Shown here: positions 9,078-19,464 of the stretch, piece after piece
Layout of the letters: each line of letters starts with the position of its first letter
Numbering within the stretch: the stretch's first letter is position 1
Origin: Pseudoalteromonas luteoviolacea
Lineage (GTDB): Bacteria > Pseudomonadota > Gammaproteobacteria > Enterobacterales > Alteromonadaceae
Length of the DNA stretch: 64,000 nucleotides
NCBI RefSeq assembly: GCF_018100925.1
Contig: NZ_JAGJEH010000006.1
Coordinates: 124,001-188,000, forward strand
Reading direction: 5' to 3'
The notes under the pieces: generated by a model
The model's input: the letters and a program-made list of their open reading frames with translations, nothing else
Told to the model about the DNA's origin: nothing
Databases searched by the model: none
Position numbers and translations under genes: made by a program

Positions 9078-9908
9078 ATGAGTTATATACTAACAACGCA
9101 ATGTAGTGATGAAATTGGATTAATAGCAAAAATCACCAGTTTATGTCATGAGCATAATTTAAATATTGTTCGCAACAATGAATTTGTAGACCGTGAAGGT
9201 AAACGCTTTTTTATGCGCACTGAGGTAACGGGCTCACCAACAAACCTATTTCTTTCTCAGCTACAATCGAATTTGCCTGATGATGCACAAGTCAAACTAC
9301 ACAGTCCGACAAAAGTAAAAGTCGTTTTACTCGCGACGAAAGAAGCACACTGTCTAGGTGGTGTATTGCTCAAACAATATGAAAATGCGCTCAATATTGA
9401 AATACAAGCTGTCATTGCCAATTACCCAGACTTAAAGCCACTCGCTGAGGCATTCAATGTCCCATTCCACTGCGTATCTCATGAGGGGCTGAGTCGTACA
9501 GAACATGATCAGCAAGTCGGTGACCTAATCTCCAACTATCAGCCTGATTTAGTCGGGCTCGCAAAATATATGCGGATTTTAAGCCCCGAGTTTGTTGCCC
9601 GTTTTAAAGATAAGATCATTAATATACACCATTCATTTTTACCAGCGTTCATCGGTGCAAAGCCATACCATCAAGCGTTTGAACGAGGTGTCAAAATAAT
9701 TGGTGCAACTGCACACTTCGTCAACAATGAACTCGATGAAGGACCTATCATAGTACAGGATGTGACTCAGGTTACGCATGCAAATAACGCAGAGGCGATG
9801 GCCAAAATAGGGAAAGATATAGAAAAAACCGTTTTTTGCAAAGCTCTGCAATTAGCTTCAGAGCACAAGCTCTTTATCAATGGAACAAAAACGGTGGTAT
9901 TTAAATAA
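9078..9908 (+). CDS. purU: Formyltetrahydrofolate deformylase
   Basis: 276 residues from this start. An N-terminal ACT domain (about 1-80, CSDEIGLIAKITSLCHEHNL) is followed by a formyltransferase-like domain. Catalytic residues sit in NIHHSFLPAFIGAKPYHQAF (Asn, His) and in HFVNNELDEGPII (Asp). PurU hydrolyses 10-formyl-tetrahydrofolate to formate and tetrahydrofolate, supplying formate for PurT and balancing one-carbon pools; in E. coli glycine and methionine control it through the ACT domain. An in-frame ATG at 9069 would add three residues. The one at 9078 follows GAGG and is preferred with modest certainty. The gene appears to stand alone. Confidence 0.92.
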   Translation: MSYILTTQCSDEIGLIAKITSLCHEHNLNIVRNNEFVDREGKRFFMRTEVTGSPTNLFLSQLQSNLPDDAQVKLHSPTKVKVVLLATKEAHCLGGVLLKQYENALNIEIQAVIANYPDLKPLAEAFNVPFHCVSHEGLSRTEHDQQVGDLISNYQPDLVGLAKYMRILSPEFVARFKDKIINIHHSFLPAFIGAKPYHQAFERGVKIIGATAHFVNNELDEGPIIVQDVTQVTHANNAEAMAKIGKDIEKTVFCKALQLASEHKLFINGTKTVVFK

Positions 9909-9931
9909 GTGCTCAGTTTTTAGCAAGGTGC

Positions 9932-9953
9932 AAAAGTAGCAGTGTGCTACTTT
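9932..9953 (-). terminator. Terminator overlapping the end of crbR
   Basis: AAAGTAGCA and TGCTACTTT form a 9-bp stem with a 3-base loop at 9933-9953. The stop codon of crbR lies within the stem. On the minus strand the stem is followed by TTGC only, so the T-run is short. Confidence 0.5.
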
Positions 9954-10600
9954 GCCGCCTCGATTGGTTCTAATTGTAGTTTTGAAGCGATTAAAACTGC
10001 CTGTGTGCGGTTATAAACACCCAGTTTACGAAATATTGCCGTAATGTGTGCTTTGACCGTTGCCTCGGAGATATTTAACTCATAAGCGATTTGTTTATTC
10101 AACAAGCCTTCGTGTAGGTACTGCAGTACTTTATACTGCTGCGGTGTCAACGAAGCAATTTGCTGCGCAAGCTCCCGGTCCTCGCCGTCAAGATCATTTA
10201 TTTTTTCCTTGATATCCGCCGGTAGCCAGTTTTCACCATCTAGCACCTGTTGTAGCGCACTGACAATATCCTGAGATGAAGATGCTTTTGGAATAAACCC
10301 CATCGCACCATAACCCATTACTTTAGAAATAACATTGAGATCTTCACTGCCAGACACCACAACAATAGGTAATGATGGATGGTCTTCGCGGATCCGGATC
10401 AGGCCGTATAAGTCGCCATTGCCCGGCATGTGCAAATCTAACAGTAGCAAGTCTAAGTCATCATACTGCGACAACCGCTCTAATGTTTGCTCAAAGTTTT
10501 CTGATTCAATAACTTCAAGGCCTTCAAACTGATTTTGCAAAGCCCCCTTTAATGCTTCTCTAAACAGGGGGTGATCATCCGCAATTAAAAACTGATTCAT
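9947..10600 (-). CDS. crbR: NarL/LuxR-type response regulator, probable CrbR
   Basis: 217 residues. The receiver domain (1-120) has acidic residues in IADDH, the phosphoacceptor Asp55 in LLLLDLHMPG and the conserved Lys in IPKAS. The C-terminal LuxR helix-turn-helix (about 150-210) contains LTPQQYKVLQYLHEGLLNKQ and EATVKAHITAIFRKLGVYNR. In Vibrio, Pseudomonas and Shewanella, the NarL-type regulator CrbR works with the SSS-type hybrid kinase CrbS to activate acs (the acetate switch). A matching kinase is at 42535-45954. The gene lies 92 bases downstream of acs, directly behind the acs terminator, and has AGGAG six bases before its ATG. The name rests on context and family, not on a specific signature. 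Confidence 0.75.
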   Translation of the reverse strand: MNQFLIADDHPLFREALKGALQNQFEGLEVIESENFEQTLERLSQYDDLDLLLLDLHMPGNGDLYGLIRIREDHPSLPIVVVSGSEDLNVISKVMGYGAMGFIPKASSSQDIVSALQQVLDGENWLPADIKEKINDLDGEDRELAQQIASLTPQQYKVLQYLHEGLLNKQIAYELNISEATVKAHITAIFRKLGVYNRTQAVLIASKLQLEPIEAAK

Positions 10601-10610
10601 GCATAGCTCC

Positions 10611-10647
10611 TAAAAAATCGGCTGTCTTTGGTATTAAGACAGCCGAT
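10611..10647 (-). terminator. Rho-independent terminator between acs and crbR
   Basis: A perfect 12-bp stem (10617-10628 with 10636-10647) and 7-base loop are followed on the minus strand by TTTTTT. The crbR ribosome binding site AGGAG starts right after the T-run, so crbR translation signals abut the terminator. Confidence 0.8.
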
Positions 10648-10692
10648 ATAGTACGTTTAGAATTCGCTAAATTTCAAGTTTTTAACGCTCAA

Positions 10693-12633
10693 TTAACGGT
10701 TTAAACGATTTTCAATTAATTCATCGACTACACTTGGGTCTGCAAGCGTCGATGTATCACCGAGTTGCTGATACTCGTTAGCCGCGATTTTACGCAAGAT
10801 ACGACGCATAATTTTACCCGAGCGAGTTTTAGGCAAGCCCGGGGACCACTGGATCATATCTGGTGATGCAATTGGACTCAGCTCTTTACGTACCCAGCTT
10901 CTGACTTCTTTCGTCAAGTCATCCGTAACCACAACCCCCTCGTTTGGTGTAACGTACACATAGATCCCTTGACCTTTGATATCATGCGGGTAACCAACAA
11001 CCGCAGCTTCCGCAACTGCTTCATGAGCAACCAATGCACTTTCGATTTCAGCCGTGCCCAATCTGTGGCCAGATACATTTAGTACGTCATCAACACGACC
11101 AGTAATCCAGTAATAGTCATCTTCATCACGACGGCAACCATCACCAGTGAAGTACACACCGGGATAAGCAGAGAAGTAAGTTTGTTCAAAACGCTCATGA
11201 TCACCGTAAACTGTGCGAGCTTGTGATGGCCAACTATCAAGAATAACCAAATTACCTTCGGTGGCCCCCTCGAGTGTGTTTCCTTCCGCATCAAACAATG
11301 CTGGCGCAATGCCAAAGAATGGACGAGTCGCCGAGCCTGGTTTCATATCTGTAGCCCCAGGTAAAGGCGTGATCATAATGCCACCAGTTTCAGTCTGCCA
11401 CCAAGTATCGACAATTGGGCACTCACTATTACCAATTTGCTCGTAGTACCATGCCCAAGCTTCAGGGTTAATTGGCTCACCAACAGATCCCATAATACGT
11501 AGACTTGTACGCTTAGAGCTGGCTGTTGGCTCATCGCCTTTTGCCATTAGAGCACGAATTGCAGTCGGGGCTGTATAAAGGATAGTTACTTGGTGCTTAT
11601 CAACCACTTCACCAATACGGCCAGAACTCGGGTAAGTAGGAACCCCTTCAAAAATCACTTGGGTACAGCCATTTACCAATGGGCCGTATGCCATGTAGCT
11701 GTGTCCTGTGATCCAACCCACATCAGCTGTACACCAAAAGACATCATCTTCTTTAAGGTCGAATACATACTCATGTGTCATTGAAGCGTATACCAAATAT
11801 CCACCTGTGGTGTGTACTACCCCCTTTGGTTGACCTGTCGAACCAGAGGTATATAAAATGAATAGTGGATCTTCCGCATTCATTGGCTCTGGTTCACATT
11901 GCGCAGGTACATCAGCAACTAACTCATGCCACCACACATCATGGGCATTCCATTCAACTTCACCACCTGTAAGTTGGTGTACGACAACATGTTCAATGGT
12001 CGTTACTGAATCTTGTGCAACCGCTTCGTCAACATTGGCCTTAAGCGGTACAGAGTTGCCACCACGACGACCTTCATCTGTCGTGATCACTACTTTAGCA
12101 CCAGAATCCTTGATACGATCCGCAATCGCTGATGGTGAGAATCCACCAAAAACTACCGAGTGAATTGCACCAATACGCGCACATGCCTGCATAGCATAAA
12201 TTGCTTGAGGCGTCATAGGCATATAAATAGCAACACGGTCGCCCTTCTCGACACCTAACTTTTTCAAGCCATTTGCCAGCTTCGCTACTTCATCATGTAA
12301 TGTCTGAAACGTGATATTTTCGCTTTGCTCAGGGTTATCACCTTCCCATATCATGGCTACTTTGTTGGCATTTTTTTCAAGGTGGCGATCGATACAGTTG
12401 TAAGAGGCATTAAGTACGCCATCTTCAAACCACTTGATGCTGATATGGCCTTTATCAAACGAGGTATTTTTTACTTTATTAAAAGGTGTGAACCAGTCGA
12501 GGCGTTTACCATGTTCAGCCCAAAACCCCGCAGGGTCGTCAATAGACTGCTGATACAGTGCTTGATATTGTTCATTATCTACAAGTGCAGCCTGCTTGAT
12601 CGCTTCAGGTACCGGATAAATGCTCTGTGACAT
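10693..12633 (-). CDS. acs: Acetyl-CoA synthetase
   Basis: 646 residues, as expected for AMP-forming Acs. The adenylate-forming motif [12 protein letters not shown], the WWQTETGG motif and the C-terminal lysine region [17 protein letters not shown] (the usual acetylation-controlled lysine) are all present. Acs converts acetate, ATP and CoA to acetyl-CoA, AMP and PPi for growth on low acetate. The ATG at 12633 is chosen because GGAG precedes it by six bases and MSQS matches the usual N-terminus; ATGs four and two codons upstream lie in or before that site. It precedes crbR on the same strand. A 15-base element shared with the SSS-transporter operon lies 75 bases upstream. Confidence 0.96.
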   Translation of the reverse strand: MSQSIYPVPEAIKQAALVDNEQYQALYQQSIDDPAGFWAEHGKRLDWFTPFNKVKNTSFDKGHISIKWFEDGVLNASYNCIDRHLEKNANKVAMIWEGDNPEQSENITFQTLHDEVAKLANGLKKLGVEKGDRVAIYMPMTPQAIYAMQACARIGAIHSVVFGGFSPSAIADRIKDSGAKVVITTDEGRRGGNSVPLKANVDEAVAQDSVTTIEHVVVHQLTGGEVEWNAHDVWWHELVADVPAQCEPEPMNAEDPLFILYTSGSTGQPKGVVHTTGGYLVYASMTHEYVFDLKEDDVFWCTADVGWITGHSYMAYGPLVNGCTQVIFEGVPTYPSSGRIGEVVDKHQVTILYTAPTAIRALMAKGDEPTASSKRTSLRIMGSVGEPINPEAWAWYYEQIGNSECPIVDTWWQTETGGIMITPLPGATDMKPGSATRPFFGIAPALFDAEGNTLEGATEGNLVILDSWPSQARTVYGDHERFEQTYFSAYPGVYFTGDGCRRDEDDYYWITGRVDDVLNVSGHRLGTAEIESALVAHEAVAEAAVVGYPHDIKGQGIYVYVTPNEGVVVTDDLTKEVRSWVRKELSPIASPDMIQWSPGLPKTRSGKIMRRILRKIAANEYQQLGDTSTLADPSVVDELIENRLNR

Positions 12634-13001
12634 ACTCATCTCCATATTAATTACTTGCCTTTTACGGCTTCACTCAAGGATCACTTACAACCACTCGATT
12701 AAGTATTAGACCTTAGTTGTAATTGTTGCTTTAAGTTTATCCAAATCAGAATTATTTAACTATACATTAACGAGCATCAGCATACTGGCTCTCTCAAGCT
12801 AAAACCAGAGAGCACATGACAACAACATAAGTATAAGTGTAATTAATTATTGCCAAAGGCAATTTTAGAGCCGACCTCCGTTATTCAACCTTAGTCTCAT
12901 AGACCAATGGGTAATTGAGTTAAGACCACCCATCATCAACAGTGAATGACGAAATAATTCTCTGCATTGCAACTAAGAGGCAGTATTATAGGAACTCCAT
13001 T
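12634..13001. promoter_or_regulatory. Divergent control region of acs and the porin gene
   Basis: The region holds AGACCTTAGTTGTAA at 12708-12722, nearly identical to 42223-42237 upstream of the SSS/DUF4212 operon. It also holds a perfect spaced palindrome, ATTGCC-AAA-GGCAAT, at 12849-12863, and a partial copy of the first motif (ACCTTAGTC) at 12888-12896 on the porin side. These are plausible regulator sites. No confident -35/-10 pair is claimed. Confidence 0.5.
12708..12722 (-). promoter_or_regulatory. Putative CrbR-type site upstream of acs
   Basis: The 15-mer AGACCTTAGTTGTAA (plus strand) is 75 bases upstream of the acs start. The same element with one change (T to C) lies 90 bases upstream of the DUF4212/SSS operon at 42223. 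Orientation relative to the genes is the same. Assignment to CrbR is inference. Confidence 0.5.
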
Positions 13002-14165
13002 ATGACAACTAAAATTAATATAAATAAAAAACTAACTGCGGTTGCAGTGTCTAGCTTACTTTCCAGCCAAGCTCTCGCTGCTAACATCGGGAATACTGAA
13101 GTAAGTTACGGGGGATATATCAAACTCGACGCTATCTGGAGTGACTTTTCGGATGGCACACTAGGGTCACAACATATTGGACGAGATTTTTATGTTCCAG
13201 GCACTACTCCAGTAGTACCGAGCACAGGAGAGGATGCCGTCTTCGATATGCACGCCCGCCAATCTCGGTTTAATTTTGGCACCGCCTCAAAGCTGGATGA
13301 TGGCAGCACCATAAAAACGAAAATTGAATTAGATTTTATCGCTTCAACAGGCGGAAATGAGCGCGTGAGTAATTCATATTCGCCACGAATTAGACAGGCT
13401 TTTGTCACCTATAAGGGGTGGCTATTTGGGCAGGCTTGGTCCAATTTCCAAAATGTTAGCGCACTGCCAGAAACCTTAGATTTTGTTGGCCCAGCTGAAG
13501 GCACAGTATTCGTGCGTCAAGCGATGGCAAAGTATACCATTGGTAACTGGTCGTTCTCAGCAGAAAATCCAGAGAGTACAGTAACAACGGAAGGTGGTGA
13601 GAGAAAAGTCACCGATGATGCGCAAATGCCTGATTTTACGGCGCGTTATAATTACAAAGCCGATTGGGGTCACTTTACTGTAGCCGCGCTTGCTAGACAG
13701 TTGACTTATAAACTTGGTGCAGCTGATGAAACAGAAAGCTCGTATGGCATAAGTGCTTCTGGTCGCGTAAATTTTGGCAAAAACAATATCAAATTTATGC
13801 TCACTCATGGACAAGGTTTGGGCCGTTACGTTGGGTTAAATGTGGCTCATGGCGCAGTGTATGACGGGAAAGATCTCCACGCAATTGACTCAACATCCGG
13901 ATTCATAGCCTATCAACACTATTGGAATTCGCAGTGGCGTTCAACTTTCCTCTATTCGTATTTCAGCGCCGATAACGATACGAACCTGCTAAATATCACC
14001 GGGGACCCTACGGACATGACCACCAGCTACAGTGCCAATATTCTGTATTCTCCTGTTAAAAAGCTCACCTTTGGGGCTGAATATAAAGTCGCTAATAGAG
14101 AAGTACAAAGTGGTGCAGAAGGTGATTTAGATAGACTGCAGCTTTCAGTGAAATACGCCTTCTAA
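13002..14165 (+). CDS. DcaP-like outer membrane porin
   Basis: 387 residues. A signal peptide (about 1-26) ends in SSQALA, then come alternating amphipathic strands and a terminal Phe (QLSVKYAF), typical of outer membrane beta barrels. Segments such as YGGYIKLDAIWSD, ARQSRFNFG and GWLFGQAWSNF match the DcaP-like trimeric porin family, whose members take up small organic acids such as dicarboxylates or phthalates in Acinetobacter. The ATG at 13002 has TAGGA eight bases upstream; a longer frame from 12942 would bury the signal peptide. It is divergent from acs, so a role in carboxylate uptake alongside acetate metabolism is plausible. Confidence 0.82.
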   Translation: MTTKININKKLTAVAVSSLLSSQALAANIGNTEVSYGGYIKLDAIWSDFSDGTLGSQHIGRDFYVPGTTPVVPSTGEDAVFDMHARQSRFNFGTASKLDDGSTIKTKIELDFIASTGGNERVSNSYSPRIRQAFVTYKGWLFGQAWSNFQNVSALPETLDFVGPAEGTVFVRQAMAKYTIGNWSFSAENPESTVTTEGGERKVTDDAQMPDFTARYNYKADWGHFTVAALARQLTYKLGAADETESSYGISASGRVNFGKNNIKFMLTHGQGLGRYVGLNVAHGAVYDGKDLHAIDSTSGFIAYQHYWNSQWRSTFLYSYFSADNDTNLLNITGDPTDMTTSYSANILYSPVKKLTFGAEYKVANREVQSGAEGDLDRLQLSVKYAF

Positions 14166-14184
14166 TTCTCCCAGAAGGCCAAAT

Positions 14185-14212
14185 AAAAAAACCACCTTAT
14201 GGTGGTTTTTTT
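14185..14212. terminator. Bidirectional terminator between the porin gene and gpsA
   Basis: AAAAAACCACC-TTAT-GGTGGTTTTTT forms a strong hairpin with A and T runs on both sides. It serves the porin gene on the plus strand and gpsA on the minus strand. Confidence 0.88.
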
Positions 14213-14217
14213 ACATC

Positions 14218-15225
14218 TTACTCTGACTTTTGCTCTCTGCCTAAAAGCGCCATCGCAGCCTCTTTAACATCTTTTTTCTCATACAGAACTTGATAAATTT
14301 GTTCTGTGATTGGCATTTCAATGCCGCTGCGCTTGGCCAGCAAAAAAACTTCTTTGGTATTGCGATAACCTTCAACAACTTGACCAATACTACTCATCGC
14401 ATCGTCAACACTTTTCCCCTGCCCCAGCGCCAATCCAAAGCGTCTGTTTCTAGATTGGTTATCCGTGCATGTTAAGATCAAGTCGCCAAGTCCTGCCATA
14501 CCCATAAAAGTTTCCGTTTTAGCGCCCAGTGCACAGCCTAGCCGACACAGTTCAGCAAGACCTCTTGTGATCAACATTGTGCGTGTATTGGCACCAAAGC
14601 CAAAACCATCAGACATACCCGCTCCGATGGCGATCACATTTTTCACCGCACCACCGAGTTGAATACCGATAAAGTCATCATTACTGTATACTCGAAATGA
14701 ACGACTACAGTGCAATAAACTGGCTAGCTCAGTGCGCAGTGCTTCATCTCTCGCTGACACAGAAATTGCAGTAGGTAACCCCGCGGCCATTTCTTTAGCA
14801 AAAGTAGGTCCAGATAATACGGCTAATGCAATCGATTCACCCAGTACTTCTTTTGCAACCTCTTCTAGCAAGCGCCCTGTATTAGGCTCAAGCCCTTTAG
14901 TCGCCCACGCCACTTGCGCACCATCTTGTAAATGGGGCTGAATTTGCTTAAGTGTTTGTGCAAATGCATGGCTGGGAACCACCACCAATATAATCTGACT
15001 TGCCTTAACGGCACGCGCAAGATCAACTTCCAGCGTCAGTGAATCTGGAAACTTAATATCAGGAAGATAACGTTGGTTTTGACGCTCATCTGCAAGCTGT
15101 TCGATATCAGCTTGGTTGCGCCCCCATAAAGTAACTCGGTGACCGTTGCGAGCAAAACAAATAGCAAGGGCGGTGCCATACGACCCCGCCCCTAATACGG
15201 TCACAGCAGACTGTGATGTATTCAT
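14218..15225 (-). CDS. gpsA: NAD(P)-dependent glycerol-3-phosphate dehydrogenase
   Basis: 335 residues. The N-terminal Rossmann motif [12 protein letters not shown] and the conserved [17 protein letters not shown] stretch with catalytic Lys identify GpsA. It reduces dihydroxyacetone phosphate to sn-glycerol 3-phosphate for phospholipid synthesis in the cytoplasm. It is the last gene of yibN-grxC-secB-gpsA, an order shared with E. coli. Its start lies three bases after the secB stop, which indicates co-transcription. Confidence 0.96.
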   Translation of the reverse strand: MNTSQSAVTVLGAGSYGTALAICFARNGHRVTLWGRNQADIEQLADERQNQRYLPDIKFPDSLTLEVDLARAVKASQIILVVVPSHAFAQTLKQIQPHLQDGAQVAWATKGLEPNTGRLLEEVAKEVLGESIALAVLSGPTFAKEMAAGLPTAISVSARDEALRTELASLLHCSRSFRVYSNDDFIGIQLGGAVKNVIAIGAGMSDGFGFGANTRTMLITRGLAELCRLGCALGAKTETFMGMAGLGDLILTCTDNQSRNRRFGLALGQGKSVDDAMSSIGQVVEGYRNTKEVFLLAKRSGIEMPITEQIYQVLYEKKDVKEAAMALLGREQKSE

Positions 15226-15228
15226 AAA

Positions 15229-15711
15229 TTATGCGTCAGCTGTTTGCTCTTGACCTGCACGTTGCTGCATGTACTGTGCAAATAGTGCGTCAAAGTTTAC
15301 AGGTGCCAGGTTAAGCTGTGGGAAAGTACCACGGTTTACTAGGCTTGCTACTGCTTCACGAGCATATGGGAAAAGAAGGTTCGGGCAGAATGCGCCAAGC
15401 ATATGAGCAAGTTGTAGCTCTTCCAACTCACCTACAGAGAAAATACCAGCTTGCTGAATTTCACATAGGAAAGCTGTCTCTTCGCCGATTGTCGCAGTCA
15501 CAGTTAATGCTAAAACAACTTCAAATACGCCTTCATCCAATTTAGCTGAACGTGTATCCATATCTAGTTTAACTTCAGGCGTCCACTCTTTTTGGAAAAT
15601 TGTTGGTGAGTTTGGCGTCTCGAAAGATACATCTTTAGTATAGATACGTTGGATGTTAAATTGTGGGCCTTCTTGCTGCTCCGCTGCAACATTTTGATTT
15701 TGTTCAGTCAT
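15229..15711 (-). CDS. secB: Protein-export chaperone SecB
   Basis: 160 residues, typical of SecB. Diagnostic stretches are [19 protein letters not shown] near the N-terminus and the acidic region leading to [13 protein letters not shown], plus [19 protein letters not shown] near the C-terminus. SecB is a tetrameric chaperone that keeps preproteins unfolded and passes them to SecA. The gene lies between grxC and gpsA as in other gammaproteobacteria. A 76-base gap separates it from grxC. Confidence 0.96.
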   Translation of the reverse strand: MTEQNQNVAAEQQEGPQFNIQRIYTKDVSFETPNSPTIFQKEWTPEVKLDMDTRSAKLDEGVFEVVLALTVTATIGEETAFLCEIQQAGIFSVGELEELQLAHMLGAFCPNLLFPYAREAVASLVNRGTFPQLNLAPVNFDALFAQYMQQRAGQEQTADA

Positions 15712-15787
15712 TATTATTCCTATAAATTTTTATATAAACAGCATTTGTCTTATCAATACAATGCTAGAAATGTTTAATTTCGCTCGA

Positions 15788-16045
15788 CTAAGCCAATAAT
15801 TGAGTTAGTTTACCTTGAGCCTCAAGCGCCATCATATCATCGCAGCCACCGATGTGCTGACCGTTGATAAAAATTTGTGGCACGGTATATCCGCCATTTG
15901 CTTTTTCGATCATCTCTTCACGAAGTTCAGGCTGTACAGCAATATCATATTCTGTATATGTGACGCCTTTACTATCCAATAGCGCCTTCGCACGATGACA
16001 AAAAGGACAATAATCTTTAGTGTAAATAATTACATCGTTACTCAT
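15788..16045 (-). CDS. grxC: Glutaredoxin 3
   Basis: 85 residues. The dithiol active site CPFC is near residue 13, TVPQIFINGQHIGG carries the conserved cis-Pro and GG glutathione site. GrxC reduces disulfides and glutathionylated proteins with electrons from glutathione. It lies 12 bases after yibN in the conserved yibN-grxC-secB-gpsA cluster. Confidence 0.95.
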   Translation of the reverse strand: MSNDVIIYTKDYCPFCHRAKALLDSKGVTYTEYDIAVQPELREEMIEKANGGYTVPQIFINGQHIGGCDDMMALEAQGKLTQLLA

Positions 16046-16057
16046 TTATTACTCCAA

Positions 16058-16489
16058 TTACTTTCCAGTTGTCGTTGGTAGTCCAGCACTTTGCCACGAA
16101 CTCATGCCACCTGAAAGCACATAAAGCTTTTCGTAGCCCTGTTGGTGCATTCTTTCAGCAATGTTATTGGCCGTCATACCTGTATTACACACAAGTATAA
16201 TGGGCTTTGTTTTGTACTTTTCAAGTCCACCAAAGTCATTTTGTTTGGCTTTGTCGACATTCATCATCTCTGCACCGGCAATACGACCCGCCGTAAACTC
16301 TTTTTTGCCACGCATATCGAGTACTTGTGCATCTTCACGATTGATCAACAGAGTCAGTTGTTGTGGGTTAATCGGGCGGATTGACGAAAAACGGCTTTTA
16401 TACCAGCTGTGTACTAACATGATTGCTAGGACGACCCAGATAATGCTTAATACAGGGTGATTGGTGAAAAAAGTAATATATTGTTCCAT
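16058..16489 (-). CDS. yibN: Membrane-anchored rhodanese-like protein YibN
   Basis: 143 residues. One N-terminal membrane segment (about 12-30, VLSIIWVVLAIMLVHSW) is followed by a rhodanese domain with DMRGKKEF and the active-site loop VCNTGMTAN, which contains the candidate catalytic Cys. Rhodanese domains carry or transfer sulfane sulfur; YibN's precise role is not settled. The ATG at 16489 has AAGG upstream and is preferred over one four codons earlier. It is first in the operon with grxC, secB and gpsA. Confidence 0.88.
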   Translation of the reverse strand: MEQYITFFTNHPVLSIIWVVLAIMLVHSWYKSRFSSIRPINPQQLTLLINREDAQVLDMRGKKEFTAGRIAGAEMMNVDKAKQNDFGGLEKYKTKPIILVCNTGMTANNIAERMHQQGYEKLYVLSGGMSSWQSAGLPTTTGK

Positions 16490-16761
16490 GGACCTTGCCA
16501 CTTAGTTAGCAGATAAAACTTACAGTGCAGCGAGTATACTTTTTTACGGGTCTTGGCACAAACCTATTGTTATCAGTGCACACCACTACACGCTCAATGC
16601 CCAAATCAGAGACCGAGCACGCGCACTGATGAAGCCTTTATATGAAAGGTGTTACCATTAGATTAATCAATCTTGAACATAAATCACCAGCACAGGGCTG
16701 AATTTTCGCGCTAAACAAGGTATTCTATGCGCCATCTATCGTGCATTTTTCAGGAGCCCAA

Positions 16762-18306
16762 ATGACTACGAAGAAAAAACCACTGGTACTTATGATTTTA
16801 GATGGCTGGGGATATAGAGAAGAAACACAAAGTAACGCTATCCTCGCAGCTAATACGCCTGTACTTGATGAGCTGTGGCAATCACAACCAAAGACGCTTA
16901 TTTCTGGGTCTGGATTAGATGTCGGTTTGCCTGATGGTCAAATGGGGAACTCTGAAGTAGGACATGTTAATTTGGGTGCTGGTCGTATCGTCTATCAAGA
17001 CTTTACACGTATTACCAAAGCCATCGACGATGGTGAATTTGCACATAACCCCACGCTGGTAAAAAGCATTGACGATGCTGTAGCACACAATAAAGCAGTG
17101 CACTTAATGGGCTTATTGAGCCCAGGTGGTGTACACAGTCATGAAGACCACATTGTCGCAAGTATCGAACTTGCTGCGCAACGCGGTGCCAAAGAGATTT
17201 ATTTCCACGCATTCTTGGACGGCCGTGATACACCGCCACGCAGTGCCCAAGCATCCATTGAGCGCATTCAAGATTTGTTTAAAACACTCGGTACTGGCCG
17301 ATTAGCCTCTATTGTAGGTCGCTACTACGCTATGGACAGAGATAACCGTTGGGAACGTGTCGAGCAGGCATACAATCTAATGGTCTGTGGTGAAGCAGAG
17401 TTTACCTTTGCTGATGGGGTTGAAGCCCTTGAAGCCGCTTATCAGCGAGATGAAAATGACGAGTTTGTCAAAGCCACAACGATTGTACCTGCGGGCCAAC
17501 AAGCGGCACAAATCAACGACGGCGATGCGATTTTGTTCTTAAACTTCAGAGCCGACCGAGCAAGACAAATGACCCGCGCGTTTGTTGATGCCGAATTTAA
17601 CGGCTTTGAGAAAAAGAGGGCTCCTGAGCTTAGCAGCTTTGTAATGATGACCGAGTACGCAGCTGATATTGATGCACCCATAGCGTTTGCACCTGAAAAA
17701 CTAAATAACGTTTTAGGTGAGTGGCTTGCCAAACACAATAAAACTCAACTACGTATCTCTGAAACCGAAAAATACGCACACGTTACCTTCTTCTTCAGCG
17801 GCGGACGCGAGGACTTATTCGATGGTGAAAAGCGAGAGCTTATTCCTTCACCTCAAGTTGCCACATACGATCTACAGCCTGAAATGAACTCAGAGATGCT
17901 TACCGACAAGCTAATTGACGCCATTCAAAGCGGTGAATTTGACGCCATTATTTGTAATTATCCAAACGGCGATATGGTTGGCCACTCGGGTGTTTTTGAA
18001 GCAGCGGTTAAAGCGTGTGAAGCTGTTGATAATTGTATTGGTCGCGTTGTCGCAGCATTGAAAGAGCATGGCGGTGAAGCGCTTATAACAGCTGATCACG
18101 GTAATGCTGAGCAAATGCAAGACCCTAACTCAGGCCAAGCACACACAGCACATACTAGCGAGCCAGTTCCGTTTATTTATGTTGGTCGTGACGCAGAACC
18201 TCAGGCAAACAAAACGTTAAGTGACGTAGCACCAACAATGCTACACCTAATGGGTTTAGAGCAGCCAGCAGAGATGACAGGCTCGCCAATTATGCGTCTT
18301 AAGTAA
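16762..18306 (+). CDS. gpmM: 2,3-bisphosphoglycerate-independent phosphoglycerate mutase
   Basis: 514 residues, the family length. The alkaline-phosphatase-type metal sites are visible: MILDGWG, the catalytic Ser in MGNSEVGH, the HSHEDH motif, and TADHGNAEQ. It interconverts 3- and 2-phosphoglycerate in glycolysis and gluconeogenesis using two Mn2+ ions. The ATG at 16762 has CAGGAG eight bases upstream; an in-frame GTG at 16741 lacks support. It leads gpmM-envC-ctpA-yibQ, divergent from yibN. Confidence 0.97.
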   Translation: MTTKKKPLVLMILDGWGYREETQSNAILAANTPVLDELWQSQPKTLISGSGLDVGLPDGQMGNSEVGHVNLGAGRIVYQDFTRITKAIDDGEFAHNPTLVKSIDDAVAHNKAVHLMGLLSPGGVHSHEDHIVASIELAAQRGAKEIYFHAFLDGRDTPPRSAQASIERIQDLFKTLGTGRLASIVGRYYAMDRDNRWERVEQAYNLMVCGEAEFTFADGVEALEAAYQRDENDEFVKATTIVPAGQQAAQINDGDAILFLNFRADRARQMTRAFVDAEFNGFEKKRAPELSSFVMMTEYAADIDAPIAFAPEKLNNVLGEWLAKHNKTQLRISETEKYAHVTFFFSGGREDLFDGEKRELIPSPQVATYDLQPEMNSEMLTDKLIDAIQSGEFDAIICNYPNGDMVGHSGVFEAAVKACEAVDNCIGRVVAALKEHGGEALITADHGNAEQMQDPNSGQAHTAHTSEPVPFIYVGRDAEPQANKTLSDVAPTMLHLMGLEQPAEMTGSPIMRLK

Positions 18307-18308
18307 AT

Positions 18309-19454
18309 ATGGTACGAGGCGCACTTACCGGCTTTGCACTGTTGATTTCATTGGCTTCGACACATGTCGAGGCCAATGAGTCACAAACCAAAGCAGATTT
18401 GGCTGCCGTTCAGGCTGAACTAAAAAAAAGTCAAGCGGCCTATCAAGAGCAAAAAGCGTCCTTCAGTGCGCTTAAACAACGTTTGCAATCTTTTGAGCTT
18501 GAAATAGCACGCAGCGCAAAAGCCCTAACCTTAACACAACAGGGGATCAGCGAGAACAAACAACAGCAATATGCACTCGAACGAGAAGGCTCACAGTTAA
18601 ATCGTCGCAAGCATAAGCTGCAAAAACTGCTAGCAGCCCAACTTAAAAGTGCTTATGTTACAGGTAGCCATGATTACTCCAAGATGTTGCTCAACCAGCA
18701 AAAAACATCAGCACTGGAACGTACAATTAGCTACTACGACTATTTCAATAAAGCGCGAATAAACCAATTAGAAGACCTTAAGACTGTCTTTATTGAACTA
18801 GAAAAAAACCAACAGGCATTGACCAAATCACAACAACAGTTGGTCGCACTGCTTGAGCAACAACAGATCAGACAAAATGATTTACAGCTTGCACAACAGC
18901 AGCGCCAAACACACTTGCGCAAGCTCAACGACAAATTGTCCAAAACCCAGTCTGCGATTGCCTACTTAGAAGAAAATGAATCCACACTAAAAACCACGCT
19001 GGAAGCATTAGCTGAAGTACAAGCGCCGTCAGAAGAAGTTTTTATTGCCCAGCTAGATGGCTTGCAGCGCCTAAAAGGCAAGCTAGCTTGGCCACTGTCG
19101 GGCAAACTCAAGAAACGATTTGGCCAGCGAAAACATGTAGGAATGAACTGGAAAGGCGTCGTAATTGCGGGCCAAACAGGCACTGAAGTAAACAGCGTTG
19201 CGCCGGGGCATGTGGTCTATGCTGACTGGCTCAATGGATTCGGCTGGGTCATAGTGCTTGATCACGGCAAAGGATTTATGAGCCTATATGGGCACGCCCA
19301 AACCCTACTAAGAGATGTGGGTGATCACGTCAACCCGGGAGATCCTATCGCATTAGTCGGACAAAGCGGCGGACAACAAAATCCTGGACTATACTTCGAG
19401 ATACGGCATAAAGGAAGCGCTGTGAATCCAGTTAAGTGGTGCAGATCAAGTTAA
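18309..19454 (+). CDS. envC: Murein hydrolase activator EnvC
   Basis: 381 residues. A signal peptide (about 1-22) is followed by a long coiled coil (about 28-235, Gln- and Lys-rich) and a C-terminal LytM/M23 domain (about 262-378). The LytM domain is degenerate: where active peptidases have H-x3-D and HLHFE it has HVGMNWKG and LYFEIRH, so metal ligands are missing. This is the EnvC pattern. EnvC activates the amidases AmiA/AmiB at the septum under control of FtsEX. The start is two bases after the gpmM stop. Confidence 0.92.
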   Translation: MVRGALTGFALLISLASTHVEANESQTKADLAAVQAELKKSQAAYQEQKASFSALKQRLQSFELEIARSAKALTLTQQGISENKQQQYALEREGSQLNRRKHKLQKLLAAQLKSAYVTGSHDYSKMLLNQQKTSALERTISYYDYFNKARINQLEDLKTVFIELEKNQQALTKSQQQLVALLEQQQIRQNDLQLAQQQRQTHLRKLNDKLSKTQSAIAYLEENESTLKTTLEALAEVQAPSEEVFIAQLDGLQRLKGKLAWPLSGKLKKRFGQRKHVGMNWKGVVIAGQTGTEVNSVAPGHVVYADWLNGFGWVIVLDHGKGFMSLYGHAQTLLRDVGDHVNPGDPIALVGQSGGQQNPGLYFEIRHKGSAVNPVKWCRSS

Positions 19455-19464
19455 ATGAATAACC

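Noticed and set aside
11858..12630. Plus-strand frames inside acs
   Set aside because: They are antisense shadows of a well-conserved enzyme gene with no start signals of their own.
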